A stretch of 64,000 nucleotides of DNA from Salegentibacter agarivorans (GCF_900113135.1 NZ_FOOH01000001.1:62001-126000), one strand, 5' to 3'. Positions 32,675-41,517 are shown, counted from the stretch's first letter. Program-made: numbers and translations. Notes: generated from the sequence alone by a model not told the origin.

Positions 32675-33253
32675 TTAGAATTTTAATTCTACCTCAAGTT
32701 CAAAATTATCGTAGATGGTTTGGTCACCAAGGTTATCAAAGAAACTCCCTGAACCATAACGAACATCGTATTTAGAACGGTCTATAGTTAGCTCTGTAGA
32801 AGCTGAATTATCTTCCCAATCTAAATCGAACGTCACGGGATTCGTTTTATCTTTAATAGTAAGATTGGCTACCACCCCGTAAGTTCCATTGCTCTTTTTA
32901 GCAACGCTTGTAATAACCAGTTTTGAAGTTGGATGGTTTTTTACTCCAAAGAAGTCATCAGATTTTAAGTGACCTTCTAATTTTCCTTTATCTTCACCAG
33001 TAAGATCGGTAACGGTGATAGAGCTCATGTCTATTACGAATTCCCCTCCGGTAAGTTCACCATTTTCCATAGTAAAATGTCCGTTTTTAAGGTCTATGGT
33101 TCCGTAGTGAGAGCCGGTTACTTTTTCACCTTCCCAGTTAATGTTGCTTTCTTTTACATCAATTTTTTTATCCTGAGCATTCACTGTTGTAAACGATAAA
33201 AATGATACAAGAAATGCAGATGCAAATACAGTTTTTAAAAGATTCTTTTTCAT
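32675..33253 (-). CDS. YceI family protein, exported
   Basis: A 192-residue protein with a Sec signal peptide (about 1-26, ending VNA) followed by a YceI domain nearly identical in its key blocks to the downstream copy (NWEGEKVTGSHYGTIDL, LEGHLKSDDFFGVKNHPTSKL, TIDRSKYDVRYGSGSFFDNLGDQ). It should be periplasmic. Tandem duplication followed by loss or gain of the signal is the simplest explanation for the pair. It lies in an operon with a MarR regulator and a nitroreductase. Confidence 0.9.
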   Translation of the reverse strand: MKKNLLKTVFASAFLVSFLSFTTVNAQDKKIDVKESNINWEGEKVTGSHYGTIDLKNGHFTMENGELTGGEFVIDMSSITVTDLTGEDKGKLEGHLKSDDFFGVKNHPTSKLVITSVAKKSNGTYGVVANLTIKDKTNPVTFDLDWEDNSASTELTIDRSKYDVRYGSGSFFDNLGDQTIYDNFELEVELKF

Positions 33254-33287
33254 AGCAATTTTTAATTTAAATTAATTTGATTTTGGT

Positions 33288-33920
33288 TTATATTAAATGG
33301 AATAATTCTTCTTCTTGTTTTCTAACTTTTTTTGCGTGTTGCAATTGGTCTTCTTCACTTCGGTACCCGGCTGTAGCGATCACTGCAGTAGTTAAATTTG
33401 TTCCTGAAATTCCCAGTATTTCATCGAACTTTTGCGCGTCAAAACCTTCCATAGGGCAGGTGTCAATTTTTAAATTTGCTGCTGCAGAAAGTAAATTTCC
33501 AAGCGCGATATAAGCTTGTTTCTGCGCCCAAACAGATTGTTGTTCTTCGGTCTTACCTAAAATATTAGAGGTTAACATATCTTTTAATCCGCTTAGATCC
33601 TGCACCTGAACTTCTCGAATTTTACTAATATTCTCCAGATAAGCATCAATATAAGCCTCATTCAATTTCTTAAGTCCTGCGAAGACAAATACGTGTGAAG
33701 CATCAGTAAGTTGAGACTGGTTCCAGGCAGCCGCTTTTAATTTCTCTTTGGTTTCCCTGTCGGAAATCACAAATACCTCGTAAGGCTGAAGTCCGTATGA
33801 AGAAGCAGAAAGCTGAATGCTTTTTTGAAGTTTCTCTACGTCTTCCTGATTTAAAGATTTTTCTGCATCAAACTTCTTGGTGGCATAACGCCAGTTTAAA
33901 TTTTCTATATAATTTTCCAT
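33288..33920 (-). CDS. nitroreductase family NAD(P)H-dependent oxidoreductase
   Basis: A 210-residue flavin enzyme. The N-terminal WRYATKKFDAEKSLNQEDVEKL and SSYGLQPYEVFVI mark the NfsB-like nitroreductase fold, with FMN contacts expected from the RYATKKF region and from the C-terminal ATAGYRSEEDQLQHAKKVRK. Such enzymes reduce quinones or nitro-aromatics with NAD(P)H. It starts ten bases after the MarR gene stop and is followed by the YceI pair, so one operon is likely. Confidence 0.9.
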   Translation of the reverse strand: MENYIENLNWRYATKKFDAEKSLNQEDVEKLQKSIQLSASSYGLQPYEVFVISDRETKEKLKAAAWNQSQLTDASHVFVFAGLKKLNEAYIDAYLENISKIREVQVQDLSGLKDMLTSNILGKTEEQQSVWAQKQAYIALGNLLSAAANLKIDTCPMEGFDAQKFDEILGISGTNLTTAVIATAGYRSEEDQLQHAKKVRKQEEELFHLI

Positions 33921-33930
33921 AGTTATTTTC

Positions 33931-34380
33931 TTATTTTCTTATTTTATTTAAACAATCAGTAACAATTTCAATTTCTTCTTCGCTAATATCCTGAATTAGC
34001 TCTTTTTCTACTGCATCAACTTTTGGGTCAATTTCTTTCAAAAGCTCTAAACCTTTTTCAGTAATACTTATTTCCACTTTTCTACGGTTAGCTTCGCAAA
34101 TAACCCTTTCAGTAAGGCCTTTGGTGATAAGTTTGTCTACCAACCTGGTGGTATTACTCATCTTACTCACCATTCTTTCCTGTATAGTGCTAAGATTTGC
34201 CGGTTTTCCTTTTTGCCCTCTCAATATTCGAAGCACATTAAATTGCTGTATAGAAATATCAAAAGGCTTAAGGGCAGTAGCTACTTGCTCGTCTATAAGA
34301 TTTGCAGTAACCAAAATGCTAAGACTTAGCTTCCTGGCCGGTGGTAAATTGTTCGTTTTTAATTGATCTTCTATATTCAT
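33931..34380 (-). CDS. MarR family transcriptional regulator
   Basis: A winged-helix repressor of about 149 residues. I start it at the ATG at 34380 (MNIEDQLKTNN), because the frame upstream to 34437 runs through the palindrome and the promoter. The DNA-binding part is visible: FNVLRILRGQKGKPANLSTIQERMVSKMSNTTRLVDKLITKGLTER, with the wing CEANRRKVEISITEKGLELL. MarR proteins usually repress their own operon and release it on binding a phenolic or oxidising ligand. Here the operon codes for a nitroreductase and two YceI proteins. Confidence 0.9.
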   Translation of the reverse strand: MNIEDQLKTNNLPPARKLSLSILVTANLIDEQVATALKPFDISIQQFNVLRILRGQKGKPANLSTIQERMVSKMSNTTRLVDKLITKGLTERVICEANRRKVEISITEKGLELLKEIDPKVDAVEKELIQDISEEEIEIVTDCLNKIRK

Positions 34381-34393
34381 TTGTCTAAACAAC

Positions 34394-34412
34394 ATTTGTA
34401 TGTACAAATATA
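34394..34412 (-). promoter_or_regulatory. palindromic candidate MarR operator overlapping a -7 element
   Basis: ATTTGTATGTACAAAT (34394-34409) is a 7-2-7 inverted repeat. On the minus strand TATATTTG (34412-34405) fits TAnnTTTG and overlaps half of it. A bound regulator would cover the promoter, the usual arrangement for MarR autoregulation. The start codon is 13 bases from the palindrome edge. Confidence 0.6.
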
Positions 34413-34577
34413 AGCTAGTTTTGTAATTTAATTCCAAAATAAATGTTAATTTTTTTCGGCCGGAATCGAAGGCAAATGGAGGCGCTGTTTTTTAAAACTT
34501 TCAATATCTTTACACTGAAAAATATATTAGGAATCACAGATCACCTTTGTTTAGGGGATTAATAAAAAATAAAATTT

Positions 34578-34892
34578 ATGAAAGAACTTAGTCAGGATGA
34601 ATGGCAGTCACAGCTGAAAAAAGATGAAAACGCGGTGATTTTAGATGTAAGAACCGAAGAAGAAGTAGAGGATGGGTATATCCCTAAAGCTAAAAACCTC
34701 GATATCTATAAAGGCCAGGAATTTGTAAATGAGGTTGAAAAACTTGATAAAGATAAGAATTACTATATCTATTGCCGTTCTGGAAAGCGTAGTGCACAGG
34801 CTTGCACAATTTTAGATCAGATGGGTTTTGCTAATACCTACAATCTTGAAGGCGGCTTTATGGAATGGGAAGGAGATAAGGCTGGAGATTAA
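34578..34892 (+). CDS. single-domain rhodanese-like protein
   Basis: A 104-residue cytoplasmic rhodanese homology domain. The active loop CRSGKRS begins at Cys66, of the kind that carries a persulfide. The N-terminal ILDVRTEEEVEDGYIPKAKNLDI and the C-terminal YNLEGGFMEWEGD complete the fold. The in vivo sulfur acceptor is unknown. It stands alone, divergent from the MarR gene, and ends in a stem-loop holding a dispersed repeat. Confidence 0.92.
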   Translation: MKELSQDEWQSQLKKDENAVILDVRTEEEVEDGYIPKAKNLDIYKGQEFVNEVEKLDKDKNYYIYCRSGKRSAQACTILDQMGFANTYNLEGGFMEWEGDKAGD

Positions 34893-34898
34893 GTTATT

Positions 34899-35026
34899 AA
34901 AAAGCAGTAAAATCAATTTTACTAGATAATCGAGATTTAAATGCTCCGAGGCATACCGCGAAATTTAAACAATAGTTTTCACTGAATGCCCCGTGGGCTT
35001 GCTCCGAGGTAGTTTTACTGCTTTTT
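34899..35026. terminator. terminator stem enclosing a GCTTGCTCCGA-family repeat
   Basis: AAAAAGCAGTAAAA (34899-34912) and TTTTACTGCTTTTT (35013-35026) form a 14-bp stem with T-runs on both strands, between the convergent rhodanese and secreted-protein genes. The 100-nt loop holds a repeat that aligns with 28593-28690. The design mirrors the elements at 2490 and 11564 but with a different stem and a different repeat. Confidence 0.72.
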
Positions 35027-35029
35027 TAT

Positions 35030-36244
35030 TTAATTAGATCTATCAATTAACAACCAACGTGTTCCTATACTTATTATAGTAAGGATTTTACCATTTGATT
35101 TACTGGTTATACTATTATCCTGCATATCGTCCAGTTTATCTCCATTTACGAAATTAAGCGGCGTGGTACTACTTCCCTTACCTATTAATACCAGTTCCCG
35201 ACCTTTATTGGACGAGGCATCAGGAAATGTAATTGATGAAATATTCGGGTTAATCCTTAAGAAATAAACTTCTTCCCCAATGGTGTAAGTTCCAGTTTGA
35301 CTTCCTGTACTTATAAAATTTCTGGTGTGGTTGTGTTTCCAATTGAGATTACCTGAATTATCTGAAACTAAAATCTGATTTTCTGCTCCCCGGGAATCCG
35401 GAAAAATATATTCTTCAGCCTGAGTTCGACCTATTCCTATACGGCCAGCGAAATATCCGGCAAAAACCCTCGAGCTAGAATTGCCTTCGGCACGAGCGTA
35501 AATTCCGTAGATATTTCCTCTTCCGGTGGAAGTTCCAATTTCAGTTAAAATTCCGTAATTATTGCTGTTTGCACCTTCTGTTCGTCCTACTTTATTGTAA
35601 ATCCCAAAAATATCACTGCTACCGGTTGTTTTATTGGTGTTAAGATGAAGACCATATCGCTCACCCTCTCCCTCACCGGAAATATTTAATTTTATGCCAT
35701 ACTTTATAGCATTGGTTTTACTACGATTCCTTATTTCAATTCCATAAGTATTTCTGGTTTCAGCAGAATTATTATTATCTATTTCAAGGCCTTTTTTAAT
35801 ATCCTGGGAATCATCTGGATTTATGGCAATTTGAAGTTTGCTTTCAATCTCTTCAGTCCCGATACCAATATTTCCTTCCCTGAAGATATTATCTACAATA
35901 TTGCCCGGACTTTCGGTAGAATTAGGTTTATAAAAATTTGCTGCTTTAGCATCATCAACTATAGATTTCCAGATATTTTCCCGATGATGCCAGTAGTAAA
36001 ATCCTGATGGTGAATTATTAAAATTCTCACTAAGAAAAATTAGCATTCCGTGTTGTGCACTTCCGGGATTTTGAGCGGTAAATTTTTTTAGACGGGGAAT
36101 TAATATTCCGTCTATGCTGGAAGGGCTGTCCTTATCTGAAGCAACTATATCTAATTGAGCTCCCGGTTCGGTAGTTCCAATTCCTACCTGGGAGAAAGCT
36201 GTGGTGGCTAAAATTAAAAAATAGAAAAGTATAATTTTTTTCAT
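35030..36244 (-). CDS. secreted protein with VGIGTT-type repeats, function unknown
   Basis: A 404-residue exported protein. The signal peptide (residues 1-18, ending FS) is followed by QVGIGTTEPGAQLDI, a pattern of many large surface proteins in Flavobacteriaceae; GNIGIGTEE and GRIGIGRTQ repeat it. The middle is rich in YGI/YGL turns (YGIEIRNRS, YGIKLNIS, YGLHLNTN, FGIYNKVG, YGILTEIG, YGIYARAE), suggesting a repetitive beta structure. The C-terminus looks like a separate beta domain. No enzyme motif is seen. It is probably a surface or matrix protein. Confidence 0.7.
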   Translation of the reverse strand: MKKIILFYFLILATTAFSQVGIGTTEPGAQLDIVASDKDSPSSIDGILIPRLKKFTAQNPGSAQHGMLIFLSENFNNSPSGFYYWHHRENIWKSIVDDAKAANFYKPNSTESPGNIVDNIFREGNIGIGTEEIESKLQIAINPDDSQDIKKGLEIDNNNSAETRNTYGIEIRNRSKTNAIKYGIKLNISGEGEGERYGLHLNTNKTTGSSDIFGIYNKVGRTEGANSNNYGILTEIGTSTGRGNIYGIYARAEGNSSSRVFAGYFAGRIGIGRTQAEEYIFPDSRGAENQILVSDNSGNLNWKHNHTRNFISTGSQTGTYTIGEEVYFLRINPNISSITFPDASSNKGRELVLIGKGSSTTPLNFVNGDKLDDMQDNSITSKSNGKILTIISIGTRWLLIDRSN

Positions 36245-36359
36245 CCTACTAAAAATACCGGTTAAGACTAAGGTGTTTTTTAGTTAGGGGTGTTTTGGAT
36301 TTTTAAATATACTTTCTGAAAAAAAATTTTACGGCTTCAACTAATAATAAGGGATTTCC

Positions 36360-38369
36360 CTAGCTCTGCGTTTCTTTAATTTTATTCTGAAGCATTTTTA
36401 TTTCGTCTCTGTGTTTTGCCGCCGCCATAAAGTCCAGATCTTTTGCTGCCTTTTCCATTGCTTTTCTTTTTTCCCTAATTCTTTTTTCCAAATCTGGTTT
36501 GGTCATATAGGCTACTTCGGCTTCGGCAGCTTTAGTAGTTAATGGTTTTTCAGCGTCATAAACATCCAGTTTTTCTTTAATTAGTGTACTGTTCTCTAAT
36601 CGTTTAACCAATGCCGTTGGACGAATGTTATTTTCTTTATTATAATTTATCTGCTTGTTTCTTCGATATTCGGTTTGATCTATGGTTTTTTGCATACTGT
36701 CGGTAATTTTGTCGGCATACAAAATCGCTTTTCCTTCTACGTGACGTGCGGCACGACCAATAGTTTGGGTAAGGGACCGGTTGCTTCTAAGAAATCCTTC
36801 CTTGTCAGCATCAATAACCGCTACCAGAGAAACTTCCGGAAGATCCAGACCTTCTCTTAGCAGGTTTACTCCAATAAGAACATCAAACAATCCCCGGCGT
36901 AAATCCTGCATAATTTCTACTCGTTCCAGAGTATCAACGTCTGAATGAATGTAACGGCACCTAATATTAATACGGGTAAGATATTTGGTGAGTTCCTCTG
37001 CCATTCTTTTAGTAAGCGTAGTGACTAGCGTTCTTTGATCTTTCTCGTTCCTGGTGTGAATTTCTTCAATGAGATCGTCAATTTGATTTAAGCTGGGACG
37101 TACTTCAATAACAGGATCTAGAAGTCCTGTGGGTCTAATTACCTGTTCTACGTAAACACCTTCAGATTTCTGTAATTCGTAATCGGCAGGGGTTGCACTC
37201 ACATAAATCACCTGGTTTTGTAGCGCCTCAAATTCTTCAAATTTTAAGGGTCGGTTGTCCATTGCGGCCGGCAGCCTAAATCCATATTCAACTAAAGTCT
37301 CTTTCCTGGACCTATCGCCACCATACATAGCGTGTACCTGCGGAATGGTTACGTGACTTTCGTCAACTACCATTAAAAAATCATCTGGGAAATAATCTAA
37401 AAGACAGAAGGGTCGTGTACCGGGTTGCCTGCCGTCAAGATAGCGAGAATAGTTTTCAATACCTGAGCAATAGCCCAGTTCCCGAATCATTTCCAGATCA
37501 AAATTGGTTCTTTCGTCCAGGCGTTTTGCCTCCAGGTGTTTACCAATATCCCTGAAATAATCAACTTGTTTTACAAGATCGTCCTGAATGTGGTGAATCG
37601 CATTTTGCATCACATCAGGCGATGTCACGAACATATTGGCAGGATAGATATTCAGGCGTTCGTATTTCTCGATAATATCGTTGGTGCCGGGATCAAAAGC
37701 TTCAATTTCTTCAATTTCATCTCCAAAAAAATGTACGCGGAAAGCATTATCGGCATAACTAGGGAACACATCTACGGTATCCCCTTTAATCCTGAAATTA
37801 CCGTGGGAGAATTCAGCTTCGGTACGGGAATACAAACTTTGAACCAGTTGATGTAAGAATTTGGTGCGGGAAATTTGCATATCCCTTTCAATAGAAACTA
37901 CATTTTTACGAAACTCAACCGGGTTACCAATGCCATATAGGCAGGAAACCGAAGCCACGACAATCACATCCCTTCTTCCACTTAACAGCGAAGAAGTAGT
38001 ACTGAGTCGTAATTTTTCAATTTCTTCATTAATCGAAAGGTCCTTTTCAATATAAGTTCCCGAAGTAGGAATAAAAGCTTCGGGCTGATAATAATCGTAA
38101 TAACTTACAAAATATTCCACCGCATTATTCGGAAAGAATTGTTTGAATTCTGAATAAAGCTGGGCAGCAAGTGTTTTGTTATGTGCCAAAACCAGGGTAG
38201 GTTTTTGGACTTCCTGAATAACATTGGCTACAGAGAAAGTTTTACCAGAACCCGTCACTCCCAGCAGGGTTTGGTATTGGTCATTATTATTTATTCCGGT
38301 TACCAGTTGTTCTATCGCTTTTGGCTGGTCGCCGGTGGGTTTGTAATCTGATTCTATCTTAAACTTCAT
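36360..38369 (-). CDS. uvrB: excinuclease ABC subunit B
   Basis: This is the DNA-damage-recognition helicase-like subunit of nucleotide excision repair. It has 669 residues. Walker A GVTGSGKT is at 37-44. The beta-hairpin region is YYDYYQPEAFIPTSGTYIEKD. Motif II is VVDESH, and motif VI is QTIGRAARH. The C-terminal UVR domain (MEKAAKDLDFMAAAKHRDEIKMLQ) binds UvrA/UvrC. It is transcribed alone; uvrA and uvrC are outside the window. Confidence 0.98.
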   Translation of the reverse strand: MKFKIESDYKPTGDQPKAIEQLVTGINNNDQYQTLLGVTGSGKTFSVANVIQEVQKPTLVLAHNKTLAAQLYSEFKQFFPNNAVEYFVSYYDYYQPEAFIPTSGTYIEKDLSINEEIEKLRLSTTSSLLSGRRDVIVVASVSCLYGIGNPVEFRKNVVSIERDMQISRTKFLHQLVQSLYSRTEAEFSHGNFRIKGDTVDVFPSYADNAFRVHFFGDEIEEIEAFDPGTNDIIEKYERLNIYPANMFVTSPDVMQNAIHHIQDDLVKQVDYFRDIGKHLEAKRLDERTNFDLEMIRELGYCSGIENYSRYLDGRQPGTRPFCLLDYFPDDFLMVVDESHVTIPQVHAMYGGDRSRKETLVEYGFRLPAAMDNRPLKFEEFEALQNQVIYVSATPADYELQKSEGVYVEQVIRPTGLLDPVIEVRPSLNQIDDLIEEIHTRNEKDQRTLVTTLTKRMAEELTKYLTRINIRCRYIHSDVDTLERVEIMQDLRRGLFDVLIGVNLLREGLDLPEVSLVAVIDADKEGFLRSNRSLTQTIGRAARHVEGKAILYADKITDSMQKTIDQTEYRRNKQINYNKENNIRPTALVKRLENSTLIKEKLDVYDAEKPLTTKAAEAEVAYMTKPDLEKRIREKRKAMEKAAKDLDFMAAAKHRDEIKMLQNKIKETQS

Positions 38370-38504
38370 TCGTGTTCCTCGCTTATTCTCACGAAGCTAA
38401 TCAATAATCCTGCCTATTCAAACTGATAAACTTTTCCTTAACGTTTTTATTGCGAAAGCTTTAGAAACCAAAACTGATATTGCTAAAATGTCATATTTTT
38501 TGAA

Positions 38505-39341
38505 CTACAAATCGCGCTTTTTAAGTAAACGGTATGAAAGAAAAACAAAGATAGTAGTCCAGAAGATAACAATTAATAGCTGATCCCAATGGATTCCATA
38601 ATCTTTATCAAATTCAGATCCTAATTGGGTGGCGGCGGTTTGCACCGCAGATAACCTGGAGAACGGTTCTTTAATGAGATTACTCATAGATTCCAGCGGA
38701 AAAAATCGTGCGATATTATCGGCAATTTCGGAATCCCTAAAAATCTGCCATTTTAAAACTCCATAGACAATACTTTCCAGAATCCACCAGATAAAAAGAA
38801 AACCAAGTGCGAAAGCAGAACGTTTAATAAGAATTCCAAGAAACATACAAAAGGCAAAAAAGCCGGTAAGTTTCACGAAATAGGCGATCATATATTCCAT
38901 ATCTGAAAAGATGATGGAAGCTTCTGTAAAATCTGAGAATGAAAGTCCTAAAATCAACGAAACGATGAATAGAAATAAGGTCGAAATTAAAGAAAACACC
39001 GTGACAGTTAAGAATTTTGAAGCGATGAACTCCTTTTTGCTCAGGCCGTCTATCAGGTTTTGTTTTAAAGTCCGGTTGCTGTATTCATTAGACATCATCG
39101 AGACGATTACGATGGCCAGGAATAGTTTTAACAAAGCCGCGATATAGGAATTAAAATGCCAGATATATGGGAAATTAAAAATCCCCTGATCGGCAACGCG
39201 AAAGTTTATTGCACCTAGATTGAATTCAATAGAAGCAATTAAAGCGATAAAAGTTATTAAAATAAAATAGGTGAAAACCAGTATTTTTGCCGAGCGGCTA
39301 TAGCGTAATTTATGATATTCTATCTCTAAAAGTCGTAGCAT
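38505..39341 (-). CDS. ABC transporter permease
   Basis: A 278-residue inner-membrane protein with about six hydrophobic segments, of the ABC-2/ABC-type 3-like permease kind. A large extracytoplasmic loop follows the first segment. It starts on the last base of the ATP-binding gene, so both are translationally coupled. The substrate is unknown; such pairs export drugs, lipids or peptides, or confer bacteriocin immunity. Confidence 0.85.
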   Translation of the reverse strand: MLRLLEIEYHKLRYSRSAKILVFTYFILITFIALIASIEFNLGAINFRVADQGIFNFPYIWHFNSYIAALLKLFLAIVIVSMMSNEYSNRTLKQNLIDGLSKKEFIASKFLTVTVFSLISTLFLFIVSLILGLSFSDFTEASIIFSDMEYMIAYFVKLTGFFAFCMFLGILIKRSAFALGFLFIWWILESIVYGVLKWQIFRDSEIADNIARFFPLESMSNLIKEPFSRLSAVQTAATQLGSEFDKDYGIHWDQLLIVIFWTTIFVFLSYRLLKKRDL

Positions 39342-40246
39342 TATGCAGATGGAGTTTGATTGGTTAATGTAAGGAATTGTTCTTCCAGGCTTTCTTTACG
39401 TTTTACCAGGTAAGAAAGTGAAAGTCCTTTTTCAAACAAATATTCGTTAATAGTTTCAGCATCCATAGGTTCCTTCAGAATAGCCGTAACAATATTTTCT
39501 TTTTCTGAAACATTTTCTATTCCGGGATGCGCAATAAGTAATTCCTGAAGAAGTTTCATATTTTTTGCCTGCAGTTCAAAGAAACCGTGGCTGGCATTTA
39601 TAGCATCTACAGGGCCGCTGTAAAGTTTCTTCCCATTTCTTATAATAACTACGTGAGAGCAAACTTTTTCAACTTCGTCAAGTAAATGGGAAGCGAGTAA
39701 AATGGTAGTTCCTCCAGCTGCAATTTTCCGGATAATCTCCCGAATTTGATGAATTCCCTGTGGATCCAATCCATTTGTAGGTTCGTCTAAAATTAGAATT
39801 TTCGGATCATTAAGCAGGGCAGAAGCAATGGCCAGGCGCTGCTTCATCCCCAAAGAAAAGGTTCTAAATTTACTGTCTTTTCTATCCAGCAATCCAACAA
39901 TTTCCAGTTTTTCGTCAATTTTATCTTTTGGAACATCTTTAATCTTACACACCAAAGCCAGGTTTTGCGCAGCTGTCATATAAGGGTAAAAATTGGGATG
40001 TTCTATAATGGCGCCCACTTTCTTTAAAGCTTCGTGCGTATCTGTGTTTCCGTTAAACCAGGCAAATTCGCCAGAAGTTTTATTGACTACGTTAAGTACC
40101 ATCCCAAGCGTAGTAGATTTTCCACTTCCGTTAGGCCCTAAAATACCGTAAACATTGCCTTTTTCTATGGTAAAAGACAGTTTGTCTACCGCGGTAAGTG
40201 CGCCATATTTTTTAGTAAGGTCTTTGAGACTTAGAATTGTTTCCAA
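39341..40246 (-). CDS. ABC transporter ATP-binding protein
   Basis: A 301-residue ATPase. Walker A GPNGSGKST is at 37-45. The signature FSLGMKQRLAIA and Walker B ILILDEPTNGLDPQG are complete. Beyond about residue 220 there is an extra C-terminal regulatory domain, as in CcmA/DrrA-type exporters. It drives the permease encoded next to it. It is divergent from the unknown gene at 40341. Confidence 0.93.
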   Translation of the reverse strand: METILSLKDLTKKYGALTAVDKLSFTIEKGNVYGILGPNGSGKSTTLGMVLNVVNKTSGEFAWFNGNTDTHEALKKVGAIIEHPNFYPYMTAAQNLALVCKIKDVPKDKIDEKLEIVGLLDRKDSKFRTFSLGMKQRLAIASALLNDPKILILDEPTNGLDPQGIHQIREIIRKIAAGGTTILLASHLLDEVEKVCSHVVIIRNGKKLYSGPVDAINASHGFFELQAKNMKLLQELLIAHPGIENVSEKENIVTAILKEPMDAETINEYLFEKGLSLSYLVKRKESLEEQFLTLTNQTPSA

Positions 40247-40314
40247 AATTGAAGAAAAGTTTAAAGTATGACGACGAAGTTATGGAATTGTTACAGATTT
40301 CGCTTGAGAAAGCT

Positions 40315-40322
40315 TATTTTTG
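40315..40322 (+). promoter_or_regulatory. candidate -7 element deciding the start of the next gene
   Basis: TATTTTTG fits TAnnTTTG, with a TTG 24 bases upstream (40288-40290). It includes the TTG at 40320 that could otherwise be read as a start codon, which favours the ATG at 40341. Confidence 0.4.
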
Positions 40323-40340
40323 AGAAAAAGCATACATAAT

Positions 40341-41411
40341 ATGGAAGAAAAGCTGATGTCTAAAAAGAAACCTTCATTTGCCGTAAATGAAAGGTTGAAC
40401 CGATATCTGGCCAAACATAACCGAAACACTAAAATTCCGGTTTTCTATGATGATTTATTGCGCTTTTCCGGATCGGTGGTGGTGTACGATCAGCACGAAG
40501 AAGATACATTTTGGGTACGCTGCTATTATCCAGATTTTGAACGGGAAGAAATAGATAACAGCCTGAAACAGGTGTACACCATTATGCATTCAGATGGGAG
40601 TGACGACTCGCTGGAATTCTTAAATGTTGATGCTATAGATTATTGCACCTTCGGAAATTCAAAACCTTTTCGTATAAAAGTGCGAAATATTTTGAATGAT
40701 AGTTTTACCTATTTCTATGTAAAAAAAGCTGATGCTTCCAGGATCTATGGACTCGAATTTGAACATTTGCTTTCTCCACACCGAATAAATTTTCTGGTTT
40801 ATAAAGACACTTTAATTGAAGAACATATTGCCGGAATTCCGGGTGATGTATTTATTGAAGATCATTTGCCGAGTTGTGATAATAGGGCACAAACGCAAAT
40901 TGCAAAACAATTTGTAAAGTTTAATGAACGTTGCACCGTAAGGCTTTTGGGCGATATGCGTTCTTATAATTACGTGGTGATTCCCACGCACGATTTTGAC
41001 CATGTGGAATATCAAATTAGGGCAATAGATTTTGACCAGCAATGTTTTGAAGGGAATTTAAAAGTTTATCGTCCGCAGTTTTTTAAAGAGAATTTAAAAA
41101 TGGTGGAGTTGGTGCAGGACAAACTCCAGGAATCTTCAATAGAACAGTATAGAAAAGAAGAGCGTTCCCTGCTGGCAAAAAGGATTATTAATACCCGCCC
41201 GCGATACAAAGAATTGCTGCGTTGTATGATTAACGATCACGTTTCTACCCAGGCGAATGTAAAAACCTTAAGAAGCGACCTCTATAAATATACCAAGGAT
41301 ATTAAGTTTAAGCGTGCCAGTACTATGGGCCAGATTCTTAGAACGGCGCTAGATTTTGTACGCCGCAATTATGAAGATGTAAATATGAAACGTTTGCTGG
41401 AAAGTTCGTAG
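40341..41411 (+). CDS. conserved protein of unknown function
   Basis: About 356 residues from the ATG at 40341 (MEEKLMSKKKPSF). No signal peptide or membrane segment is seen. The N-terminal two thirds are mixed alpha/beta with many aromatic and acidic residues (FSGSVVVYDQHEEDTFWVRCYYPDF, YNYVVIPTHDFDHVEYQIRAIDFDQQCFEGNLKVYRPQFFKEN). The last 110 residues are helical and basic, with RYKELLRCMINDH and FVRRNYEDVN. I recognise no catalytic motif. The HDFD...DFDQ arrangement is reminiscent of kinase-like or metal sites, but this is weak. It has its own promoter, divergent from the ABC transporter. Confidence 0.7.
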   Translation: MEEKLMSKKKPSFAVNERLNRYLAKHNRNTKIPVFYDDLLRFSGSVVVYDQHEEDTFWVRCYYPDFEREEIDNSLKQVYTIMHSDGSDDSLEFLNVDAIDYCTFGNSKPFRIKVRNILNDSFTYFYVKKADASRIYGLEFEHLLSPHRINFLVYKDTLIEEHIAGIPGDVFIEDHLPSCDNRAQTQIAKQFVKFNERCTVRLLGDMRSYNYVVIPTHDFDHVEYQIRAIDFDQQCFEGNLKVYRPQFFKENLKMVELVQDKLQESSIEQYRKEERSLLAKRIINTRPRYKELLRCMINDHVSTQANVKTLRSDLYKYTKDIKFKRASTMGQILRTALDFVRRNYEDVNMKRLLESS

Positions 41412-41421
41412 GAATAAAAAA

Positions 41422-41452
41422 GCCCTCACAGGTATCAAAAATCTGTGAGGGC
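41422..41452 (-). terminator. terminator of the nucleoid-associated protein gene
   Basis: GCCCTCACAG (41422-41431) and CTGTGAGGGC (41443-41452) form a 10-bp GC-rich stem. On the minus strand it is followed by six T residues; the plus side has none. It therefore serves the minus-strand gene ending at 41518, although it also lies 11 bases past the plus-strand gene. Confidence 0.75.
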
Positions 41453-41517
41453 CGGTTATCTCTCTAAATCCACAAAAATTATTGGTGGATTCGTGGCTAT
41501 TTTTTCAGAAAATTTTC

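Noticed and set aside
40320-40322. TTG as start codon of the unknown gene
   Set aside because: It is part of the TATTTTTG promoter element; the ATG at 40341 gives a normal start.
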